DNA from: Heterodera schachtii
Lineage: Eukaryota > Nematoda > Chromadorea > Rhabditida > Heteroderidae
Length of the DNA stretch: 64,000 nucleotides
Direction of reading: 5' to 3'
Assembly: GCA_023374025.1 (NCBI GenBank)
Contig: SIJG01000001.1
Coordinates: 3,867,946 to 3,931,945, forward strand
The notes below the pieces were generated by a model that was not told the origin of the DNA, searched no databases, and worked only from the letters and a program-made list of their open reading frames with translations. Positions within the stretch are counted from its first letter, which is position 1. Each line of letters starts with the position of its first letter. Made by a program: the position numbers and the translations under genes. Shown here piece by piece: positions 56,128 to 64,000 of this stretch.

Positions 56128-56841
56128 AAAAACTAAGGCATTGTTTTATGACTTAGAAGGAAAAATCGAAATTTAGGACAAGTAAATTTTAACTTTTAGA
56201 TGAAATTATATGAAAAAATAACAATTTTATTTTCAAAAGTAGAAATTAGTCAATTTTTCGCATTTTCAAATTTTTCGGTGAATTTTTCAAACAAATTGAC
56301 GACGACAGATCAGCAGTGTCTTCCGAATCTAAAATAAGTGATCGACGTCAAAAAGAAAAGAAAAGGCCGGGATTCCCAATAACGAGCGGACCAGGAAAAA
56401 AGGTCGCCGCCGAAACGTCGCCGCAAAATTTTTTTTTCTAATTTTAGAAAAAAATCTAGAAAAATTGTCAAAAATTTAGTTAGCTAGCTTAATACGAAAA
56501 AAATTCTAGAAAAATTCAAAAAAAAAAATTTTATCAAGAAAATCGAAGGAAATTTAAAATTTTCAAGTTTTGTGGGTTTTTTCCGGAAATTCAGCAAATT
56601 TAGTTTTTATTAACACTTAGATTTTCAAAAAGCTAAAATACTTTTTAAGTTTTCTTGAAATTTTTTATTTTTTTTGCGGCGACGTTATGTCCCGGCGACG
56701 TTTTGTCCGGCTACGTTTCGGCGGCGACGTTTTGGGGTGTACCCAATAACGAGACTCTCTTTTAATGTAATTTTTCAAAAACCGATACTTTCCTTTTCTG
56801 CTCATACTTTTCTGTTTTTTCAAAATTTCTATTTTTAAATG
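56128..56841. other. Intergenic, repeat-like AT-rich sequence
   Basis: Includes GGCGACGTTTTGTCC/GGCGACGTTTCGG-type repeats on both sides of an AT-rich centre (56405-56430 and 56678-56740), an inverted arrangement suggesting a small foldback. A similar GGCGAAATTTTGTCCCGTCC motif occurs in the intron at about 27500. Non-coding. Confidence 0.4.
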
Positions 56842-57296
56842 TCAATGAAAAGAGCGCAGATAGCTATTTTTGCCTGCATCATTATTTTGGTGTTTGTAAT
56901 TGGAGCCAAAATTTCTGAATGGATCAAAATTCCGTCTATTGCAGTCCTCTCGCCTTTTGCTGACATTTTAAAATATGAAGAGTAGGAAAATAACAGGAAA
57001 ATACCAAAAGGATCCTTGGGGATTACCTTTGATTTCGCGATAAAAAATTGCCATGTCGCGCTCCTTCATAGATTTATTCACCACTTTTTTGCCAAATCCT
57101 CCCATTCGGTAAGCCAACATCCGCTGAAGCTGTTTTCTTGTGGAAGGGAACCTGCTCAAAAAAGTGAAAAATGGCAACAGAAGACAGACAGAAACGACCT
57201 GTTGGAATATTTTCGAAACCAAATGCTCAGGTCCAAGTAAATTTGGAGAATTTGATTCATTTTGCGAATGGCTTCACTTGAAACTTCAGACAACAT
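56842..57296 (-). CDS. Unrecognised short protein, 84 aa
   Basis: Three exons in phase: 57296-57199, 57151-57027, 56873-56842. It starts MLSEVSSEAIRKMNQILQIY and has a basic central part (STRKQLQRMLAYRMGG; KKVVNKSMKERDMAIFYRE). No signal peptide; family not recognised. Support is the phase agreement and good acceptors (TTTTTTGAGCAG, ATGATGCAG). Weak points are the short last exon and open frames on the opposite strand. Confidence 0.4.
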
Positions 57297-57857
57297 GGCA
57301 ATTGACATGAGATTAAAGGTGAGCTGAATGGCATATTACCGGAAATAATTAAAGATTTTTCAAACGAAAACCAAATGACGGAGTTCGATGTATCCCATCG
57401 ACGAATCGGCCGACCGTCCGCAAAGAAAAAGCAATTTGTCGAGCTGAGAAAATCTTTTGAGCAGAAGTGCTCCCAAATAACAAACGCCTGTAAATTTTGC
57501 TCAAATAAAATGAAATTTCTCGAAAAACAAAACCTTTTTTTGTTGGTTCGTAAACATATCCGCTCTGTTTTAATTTCTAAAAATAAAGTTAAAACACAAA
57601 CATTTTCTTATGAAAAAACTATCATGTTCAATGAATATTTTCCAAAAGCATATTGCTGGTCAAAAATAAGCATTTAAAAAATAAATTACCTAAAAAAGGA
57701 TTCTGCCTGATTAACGGATTTAGTGGAAAATGCCAAATGTGGGTTTAATTTTAATTTAAAACTAAGGATATCGAAATTTCCGTATTTTTCATCAAATTCC
57801 GGCAATCGGAATTCCGACGGTCCGAAAAATTTCTGAAGGAATTCCGGTGCAAAAATG

Positions 57858-58184
57858 TCAGAATAGACGAGCTACTGTAAAAGGGTCGACATCACCAGAA
57901 AAATTCAAGGCCGGCAATACTTGTGTGAATTTGTAAAAAGGTCCAATCATTTGCTGTCCGTTGAGTTTTTTAAGCATTCGATAAACTCTAAGCGCCATTT
58001 TCCAGAATTTCTGGTGCCTATTCGAAGGTCCGAATTTGTAGGCAATTGCTTCGTAAAGTCGGCAGCTCATTTGTCCAATGCTTCCTAATTGACATTTTTG
58101 CATTTCATTCAGTGCACCTTTAAATTGCATGTTCATTTTCTTCAAGTGTTTGGTGCTTTCCTTCATTGGTTTCGATTTAAACAT
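57858..58184 (-). CDS. Unrecognised single-exon protein, 108 aa
   Basis: An uninterrupted frame from ATG 58184 (MFKSKPMKESTKHLKKMNMQ) to a stop at 57858, ending SGDVDPFTVARLF. It is Lys- and Met-rich, predicted helical, with no signal peptide or membrane segment. An acceptor-like AATTTTTAG lies about 40 bp before the ATG, consistent with an upstream exon or spliced-leader addition. Family not recognised; codon use looks coding rather than random. Confidence 0.45.
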   Translation of the reverse strand: MFKSKPMKESTKHLKKMNMQFKGALNEMQKCQLGSIGQMSCRLYEAIAYKFGPSNRHQKFWKMALRVYRMLKKLNGQQMIGPFYKFTQVLPALNFSGDVDPFTVARLF

Positions 58185-58329
58185 TTTTCCGTTACCAAAA
58201 CATAGGCAGCGGTCAACAAAACCTAAAAATTTATCTATTTTTGGGTTACTAATTAAAATATTGTTGGGTCCGGGGCAATGGTAAAGAATTGTGGTCCCTA
58301 ATTTAACTTATTTTGGGCTCAGATTCAGT

Positions 58330-58680
58330 TTCTTGGCGTTTTGGAGGGTGCTGATTACGAATCTGAACTCGGATTTGCCCAATTTCGAACCCCGGACCCG
58401 AATTCGAACAAAAAGTAGAAAAAAAATTTTTGCAAAATATACGTTAAAATCGGTCAAATTTTGGCGCAAATTGTGCATTTTACTTAATTAAACAATTTAA
58501 GCATTGTTTTACATCAAAATAAATAGTTGTTAAATGAATTAGAAGCTTTTACCCAAGAAAAATGTAATACTTGGAAAAAAATTTCAACTTTTTGTTCGAA
58601 TTCGGGTCCGGGGTTCGGAATTGGGTAAATCCGAGTTCAGATTCGTAATCAGCACCCTCGAAACCCCCTTAAAGTTGGTT
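58330..58680. repeat. Foldback repeat, third copy of the family
   Basis: The arms GATTACGAATCTGAACTCGG / CCCCGGACCCGAATTCGAAC / AAAAAGT (58353-58417) are repeated inverted at 58590-58660 as GTTCGAATTCGGGTCCGGGG and CCGAGTTCAGATTCGTAATC. Same family as 4903-5205 and 6480-6905. Non-coding. Confidence 0.7.
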
Positions 58681-59657
58681 TCGAGCCCAAAAAAAAAAAA
58701 TTAAATTAAAAAAATAAATAAATCCGGGACCCCACTGCCGGGTCCGGAAATTTGTTATTCAATCTTTATCTTTTCCCTTCGGAAAGAAGTCGAATGTTAC
58801 CATTTTCATGTCGCGAGCTAGGTCGAACTTAAAAGTCTCAATGGTAGTAATATTTATATTTTATTTAAATTTATTCGCAGAAATAAATTAGAAATTAGGT
58901 AGCTCAAAATTATTCAAATTAATAAGTCTCGGTATTGGGTGAGAGTTCTAAGTGCCCTCTTCTATTATGTTGAATTAATATCATAAATTTACTAAATATT
59001 GAAACGAAAAATTTCGGAAATTCGAAGGACACAATAATTTTGTCCGTAATTTAAATTCATGTCTATTTTTTAAATTAAAGAAAAATATAAATTTAAATAT
59101 TATTATCATTGAGACTTTAAGTTCGCCTCATTGACTTCTTTAGGTTCGGCTCAGCACGGTTAGACCTACACTTTAGTATCGTCTGTAATTTTGTTGTGCG
59201 TTGTACCATTCGACTTCTCTCGGTGAAGACTGGTGATATCAAATCAGTGGTTTCAGTATTTTGATTTTTACCCTTTATCCTTTTCATGAATATGAAAATG
59301 TTTTCGTTTTTTTATAACTGTTAACTTTTTTTTATTTTCTTCTTCGTTATTTATCACCTTTTGTTTTTTTAAATAAAAATATGAATGTAAAAATGGAAAT
59401 ATTTCACTTACTTTCGTCCATTATTATGCGGAAAAACAATTAAGTATACAAACACAAATATTTAAATAAATAATTATTTTTTAGCTTAAATAAAAATAAA
59501 TAGATGAATACCTAAACCCAAAATCATTATTGAGATGGGTATATAATTTTTAAAATATAAAATAAAAATTTAAGTTTTGAAAATGAATTTTGAGAAATTT
59601 TTTCATTTCTTAGGTGTGTATTTTTGAAAATTTCGGGCTTTTTCTTAGGGGTGGGTA
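58681..59657. other. AT-rich gene-free stretch
   Basis: Very AT-rich with poly-A/T runs; no open frame of note, RNA gene or clear repeat boundary seen. Confidence 0.45.
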
Positions 59658-60206
59658 AGGTGGAGCAAACCTGTTATTTTTAACAGGTTCCTGTGTTTGT
59701 GTCTGACCAACAGAAACCTGTTATTTCAATCACAGAAACCTGTCATCATTACGCAAAAATTCCGCTAATTCAAAATTTTTAGCAATTTTTTCGATAAAAC
59801 ATGGCATAACTTTGCTTAAAGGCAGTCATATTTTACATTCTTAGTACCATAAAATAGCCAAAATTTTTCTCTATTAGCTTGTAAAATTAAAAAAAAAAAA
59901 TGGTCAATGTTAGAAAAAGTTGTATGAAAATAAGTACTATTTACTGTCATAACTTATGTTAAATTTGATAAATTAGTTTGAAATTTTGCAGGCTAATAGA
60001 GAAAAATTTTGGCTATTTTATGTTAAGAATGTAAAATATGACTGCCTTTAAGCAAAGTTATGCCATGTTTTATCGAAAAAAATTGCTAAAATTTTGAATT
60101 AGCGGGATTTTTGGCGTAATGATGACAGGTTTCTGCAATTACCTGCAAATTATTTCGCTTCACTGCCGCATGCAGGAACCTGTTAAAAATGACGTTTGCT
60201 CCACCT
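59658..60206. mobile_element. Tc1/mariner-like foldback MITE, 549 bp
   Basis: Starts AGGTGGAGCAAAC and ends GTTTGCTCCACCT, flanked by TA on both sides (59656-59657, 60207-60208), the Tc1/mariner target. The arms remain complementary over most of the length (ATGGCATAACTTTGCTTAAA left against TTTAAGCAAAGTTATGCCAT right), centre near 59925. Short CCTGTTAT repeats lie near the left end. No transposase. Confidence 0.7.
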
Positions 60207-60387
60207 TACAAAGGAAGGGTACCCAAGTGCCTGTGGGACTTCGGAACCAAACTTTCAGGGTAGATAGGTCAGCCCCCATTTGTTATTTAAAATTTTCACC
60301 ATTTTTGCGGAATGAAGCTTCTGGCCGAGATATGAAGCTTTTCCTTTTTTAATTAACAATATCATTTTCAAATAATGCAAAGCATTC

Positions 60388-60470
60388 AGCTCCCTTTGTG
60401 GTGTCGTGGTTAACGACGCCATTTGACTTGTTTTCCTTTGGGTTCAATTCCCTACCATGTAATTGATTTT
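60388..60470 (+). repeat. tRNA-like segment
   Basis: Plus strand TTTGTGGTGTCGTGGTTAAC (A-box-like) followed by CTTTGGGTTCAATTCCCTAC (B-box with partial T stem). Ends do not form an acceptor stem. Resembles the 9118-9210 segment in its B-box (TTGGGTTCAATTCCC). Confidence 0.5.
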
Positions 60471-61238
60471 GTTTTGCCTTTTTTCCATTAAATCTTTCAA
60501 TTTAAAAATTTTAAAATATATTTTACTTCAGCTTTTTTTGCAATTTTTTATTTTTACTAAAGAATTCATTTCTGATTAACCTAGTTTGCTTATTATCAGC
60601 TAATAAGGAAATTTCCTCACATTTAAATGGTGTTTTTATTTATCCAAATTGTGAATCGCAAATATGATAATTTTGATAGAAATACAAAACAAAGGAATTT
60701 TTCACACCATGCACATCTGGGGCCGTAGCAAAAGAAGGTGGTAATGGTTAAATGACCATAACCATGATGGTAAACCCGTAGCAAATGTGCAACCACGAGT
60801 TCATGGTCATTTAACATGGTCATTTGACCATGATGGTTGGTGGTTTGTGAACGCGCAGCAAAAGAACATGGTTGGTGGTTACCTAACCATGTAACCATGG
60901 TTAAATTGCAACCCTGCCCCTACCCATGGTTGCAGATCTAACCACCAACTTTTAAAAATCTGCCAAAATTCAGAAAAACAAGATAAAAACCCCAAATAAG
61001 ATTCATAAAATAGAGAAAAGTCTTAGCTTTCGAATAAAGTAAAAAATTATTACTAAATTTTATTTTTAATATACAAAAAATAAAACTTAACAAAATAACC
61101 CAAATTTTTAAAACCAAGAGTAAATTAAAAATATTTAATTTTTTTTTGTTACTGAATATCAAATTTTTTATTGATAAATTCCGAAACAGACTCATAATAT
61201 ATGAAAATTAATTTATTTCTCAAATCGTGCGGTTAAAT

Positions 61239-62313
61239 TCATTCTTTTTCAAGAGCAATTTGTCTTGACTGGCGTTCACTTCGCCATTGTTGTTCTGTTG
61301 CAGAAATTTCAGCAAAAGAGATTGTGGATGGTTGGTCATCATCAAAATCATCTCCGGCTAACGGCAAACGCATTTTCAATGCCAAATTATGAAGGACAAC
61401 ACTCGCAATAATTGCATTTGAAATATTTTGAATTGGCAGCCTGTAGCCGGAATGATTTGCCGAGAAACGGCGTTTTAAAATGCCAAATGCTCTTTCAACA
61501 CATGTGCGACCCCGGCTTAATGCGTAATTAAACCGTCGTTGAGAATCAGTGACAGTAGTTAAATACGGCGTGAGAAGCCATATTTTTAGCGGATATCCTA
61601 TAATTAATATTATTTTATTTTTTGAATTAACTTGGGCCAAGACCTGAGTCTCCCAATAAAACTGAATTTCCGCCTTGGCCAGACTCAAAATAATTCCAAA
61701 CTCCACTCTGTCTTAGAACAAACGAATCATGTGTTGCCCCCGGCCATGTAACATCGACATTTATAAATACACATTTTGAATCAACTATGCCCTTAAAATT
61801 GATAATAAAATTTAAATAAAATAAGAGAATGCCTGCATATTGATCGAAAAAAATCCTTTTCGATTTACGTATGATTGTTCATCATCTGTTCCAGGATTCT
61901 AATTTAGTAATTTGAACAAAATTATTACAAAAAATATTATACATTGATTCTTATGTGGGTGCAATCAATAGATCCCAAAATGTGTGGCAGTTGGCAGTAA
62001 TTGTAAAAATCGGTTTTTGTTCGTGATTCATTATTTCCTTCCGGAAAATGAACAAAGCGCCCGCTTTTATTTGCTATTGATGCGAAGACTCTATTGATAA
62101 CGGATGAAACTGTTGTTTGTCCCACTCCATATGCCTTTCCGATATGAATTTCAAATGTGTTGCTGGCCAAATACTGTAGTGCCATTATTATTTGCAACGG
62201 TAACGGAACGGGTGCCCCTTTTGCGCCATGCAGTGGGTTCAAATCCTATTGGCATAATTGGCATAAAAAATTTATACCGTTTTCGTTGAACCTACAAAAT
62301 CGTTGCCGAACAT
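61239..62313 (-). CDS. HARBI1-like DDE transposase
   Basis: The nuclease of the Harbinger element. Exons: a start MFGNDFVGSTKT (62313), then DLNPLHGAKGAPVPLPLQII with the helix-turn-helix-like FEIHIGKAYGVGQTTVSSVI, the first catalytic Asp in GSIDCTHIRI, NPGTDDEQSYVNRKGFFSIN, VFINVDVTWPGATHDSFVLR, the second Asp in LLGDSGYPLKIWLLTPYL (spliced between D-S and G-Y, intron ending at about 61602) and the catalytic Glu in RTCVERAFGILKRRF, then VVLHNLAL. All three catalytic residues are present and no stop or frameshift was seen. It begins 21 bp from the end of the Myb-like frame. Confidence 0.85.
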
Positions 62314-62333
62314 TTTATAATATAATATTAGTA

Positions 62334-63132
62334 TTACCGAAATCTTTTTATCAGTTCTCCATCTCTTTCCGCTTGGCTAAGCAATTGAATCATCATTTTG
62401 GCGATTTTATAGTCATAATAAGCTGACATTTTGTCAACCAAGGGCATGGCAGAATGTTTGAAAAAGTCTTTTTGGAGTTCGAGCACTTCGCGCTGCAGAT
62501 CGACGACAGGGGTTACGGTCCGACGAAATGCCTTTGGCAAAAAAGAGGGAGAGGGCGTTGCCCCGAACTCTGTCTTCGTCATTTTCGTTGGCACTTGCTA
62601 CAAAGGGAATGAAAACCCATGGTATTCTTTTTTTGGCACCTCAAACCCAGCTTCAGTCAAAGACTGAATTTCCAAATCCACGTCAACACTTGATGAAGCG
62701 GATGGCGTCGGGGGAAAGAGAGGCGTTGAACGGGCGCCAGGAATTCCAGCAAAACTGGCCTTTTCGGCAAAAGTGTCGACAATGGCACTATGAACAGGGT
62801 CTTGTTGCAAAACGGCACTCGGACCGCCACCGGTCTTGCCTCTCTCACTTAACCCAATTCAATTAGTACAAATAAATATTATGAATTTATGACCGCTTTT
62901 CGTCGACAAAGCGCCTTTTCGAATCTTTTTTCATATTGTGCCATTTTTCTTTGACTTGTTTCACAGTGACCGACGAACCAAAGTTGGCATTAAGCTCATT
63001 TGTTAAGTCGTCCCAGGCAGTATTTGACTTTTGGGCAAATTTAGCTTCTTTGCTATTTGGGAAGAATGTTGCGTAATTGTCTTTAATCGAAGTAGCAATT
63101 TGCTCAGACATTTGTTTGGAGAACAAAGACAT
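62334..63132 (-). CDS. Myb/SANT-like Harbinger accessory protein
   Basis: The second Harbinger protein, which in this superfamily binds subterminal DNA and brings the transposase to the nucleus. It starts MSLFSKQMSEQIATSIKDNY (63132); the trihelix/Myb domain holds AWDDLTNELNANF and VTVKQVKEKWHNMKKDSKRR. A 46-bp intron (donor at 62892, acceptor AATTGGGTTAAG) leads in phase to ERGKTGGGPSA, the usual KTGGGP linker. A third exon (VPTKMTKTEFGATPSPSFLP) ends with helices VVDLQREVLELQKDFFKHS. No defect seen. Confidence 0.75.
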
Positions 63133-64000
63133 TTTCAGTAAATTAAGAGAATATGTATTTAATTCTTTAATTATTTTTATATAAAATTATTAAGTTTATT
63201 CTGAATATTTTTACTCAAAAGGATATTTGGACGAAGAAAAAGATGCAAAAATTATATTGTTTTATTTATAATGAAAAAATAGGCGAACAATATTAGCGAC
63301 CAACAAAAAATAAAAATATATTTTATGATCATTCTCCATTGATCATTCATCCTTTCAGCTGAAAATTTGCAAAACAACTTATTGACTTCTTGTTTTCCAA
63401 ATGAAAAGAAGTAAAATATATATGTAAATAAAAATTTCGTGGTAGAAAGTTGGTGGTATAGCAAAAGAACATAGTTGATGGTTAAAAAACGGTGGCTGGT
63501 GGTTGCTCCAGCAGAAAATTTACTATCTTCTTTTGCTACCGTTTTTCTCGTATTTCGTGGTCAAATGACCAGGTCAAATAACCATGGTTAAATGACCTCG
63601 TCAAATGACCACCTTCTTCTGCTACGGCCCCTGACCAATACAAACTCAGAACAATGCGTATTTTGACACTCATCAGGAAATTTTAACGGGAAAACATATT
63701 TTACGGGGTGGGGAAAATCGGGGAATTCTCCGTTCTGTTGGTCTCGCAAATAACCCCCTTTATACCATGCATAACGTAAAAACTGCTTAAATTTCGGTGC
63801 GCACAATTGATAATGGATAAGACTTTGAAGTTTGATGATTTCATCCCGCTGATAAATGTTTACAGGAAAAACACCATTTAAATGTGAGGAAATTTCCTTA
63901 TTAGCTGATAATAAGCAAACTAGGTTAATCAGAAATGAATTCTTTAGTAAAAAAAAAAATTGCAAAAAAAAGCTGAAGTAAAATATATTTTAAAATATTT

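Larger units (their letters stand above)
60720..63630 (-). mobile_element. PIF/Harbinger transposon, 2.9 kb, apparently intact
   Basis: Terminal inverted repeats GGGCCGTAGCAAAAGAAGGT (left) and the inverse of GGGCCGTAGCAGAAGAAGGT (right), flanked by a 3-bp duplication CTG (60717-60719 and 63631-63633). Two minus-strand genes inside encode the Harbinger pair: a HARBI1-like DDE nuclease and a Myb/SANT-like DNA-binding protein. Subterminal regions at both ends carry many short copies of TGGTTAAATGACC/ACCATGGTTA-type repeats, probably binding sites for the Myb-like protein. Confidence 0.85.
60623..63848 (-). pseudogene. Reading frame interrupted by Harbinger insertion
   Basis: On the minus strand an acceptor (TTTATCAG) at 63849 opens a frame RDEIIKLQSLIHYQL..., FLRYAWYKGGYLR..., ending in the Cys/His region CQNTHCSEFVLV at the transposon edge (63631). 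The same frame resumes on the other side of the element at 60719 with CAWCEKFLCF and runs to TAA at 60623-60625. Removing the element with one CTG copy keeps the frame. The CxxC-type spacing suggests a zinc-binding domain. I do not know the family, and the fragment is itself between inverted arms, so it may belong to an older repeat. Confidence 0.55.
60505..64000. repeat. Long inverted arms around a disrupted locus
   Basis: The left arm (about 60505-60638) and right arm (about 63867-64000, running off the window) are almost perfect inverse copies, for example TAAGGAAATTTCCTCACATT at 60606 against AATGTGAGGAAATTTCCTTA at 63882. They enclose roughly 300 bp of coding-like sequence and the Harbinger transposon. 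The outer limits cannot be seen because the right arm leaves the window. Confidence 0.75.

Noticed and set aside
56839..56985. 48-aa plus-strand hydrophobic ORF
   Set aside because: Lies mostly in the last intron of the minus-strand gene at 56842-57296; no homologue recognised and no independent support. Kept only as an alternative.
57375..57677. Plus-strand 100-aa frame (MTEFDVSHRRIGRPSAKK...)
   Set aside because: No partner exons, stop upstream, and an AT-rich second half. Might be a transposon remnant but no catalytic or BED motif is complete.
1..64000. CRISPR arrays, bacterial operons or horizontally acquired genes
   Set aside because: No spaced direct-repeat array or uninterrupted prokaryote-like gene was seen; all strong genes have introns and animal homologues.

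Overview
This window is eukaryotic and almost certainly from a nematode. Protein-coding genes are cut into many small exons by introns that are mostly 40-200 bp long, with TTTCAG/TTTTAG-type acceptors. Several same-strand genes lie only 130-180 bp apart with extra acceptor-like sites before their start codons, as in trans-spliced nematode operons. The encoded proteins match nematode or animal families, including a Patched-related (PTR) protein, the germline helicase CGH-1/DDX6 and LIN-54. Two clear GC-AG introns, many long poly-C/poly-G runs and heavy foldback repeats would fit a plant-parasitic cyst nematode (Globodera/Heterodera type), but that genus-level placement is inference.

Layout. 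1-2.3 kb: 3' end of an inorganic pyrophosphatase (+) and a convergent four-exon orphan gene (-). 2.3-9.9 kb: a repeat island with foldback elements, tRNA-like fragments and nested hAT-like elements with exact 8-bp target duplications. 9.9-14.1 kb: a complete LIN-54 gene and an unrecognised single-pass membrane protein gene (+). 14.6-18.6 kb (-): a two-gene operon, an RRM-only relative of cyclophilin E followed by splicing factor SF1. 19.3-21.8 kb (+): VPS45. 22.1-25.5 kb (-): RBM5/RBM10-type splicing regulator. 25.9-34.0 kb (+): a likely three-gene operon of a putative mitochondrial protein, the tRNA thiouridylase MTU1 and the export receptor XPO2/CSE1. 34.6-39.9 kb (+): a large PTR gene rich in intronic simple repeats. 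42.3-43.0 kb (+): a small secreted, possibly GPI-anchored protein. 43.6-46.8 kb (-): ASCC2 then a BORCS6-like subunit. 48.5-50.1 kb (+): CGH-1. 50.1-53.9 kb: repeats. 53.9-56.1 kb (-): WDR74. 56.8-58.2 kb (-): two short unrecognised genes. 58.3-64.0 kb: foldback repeats and a 2.9-kb PIF/Harbinger transposon with both proteins apparently intact.

The genes are mainly housekeeping: three splicing or pre-mRNA factors (the RRM protein, SF1, RBM5), ribosome biogenesis and quality control (WDR74, ASCC2), mRNA decay (CGH-1), membrane traffic (VPS45, BORCS6) and nuclear export (XPO2). I found no new multi-gene system. The most notable points are the apparently intact Harbinger element inserted in a reading frame between long inverted arms, the nested hAT-like elements, a recurring tRNA-like repeat family, the RRM-only cyclophilin-E relative and the GC-AG introns. 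Exon boundaries given were derived by hand from splice signals and phase agreement; none has transcript support here.
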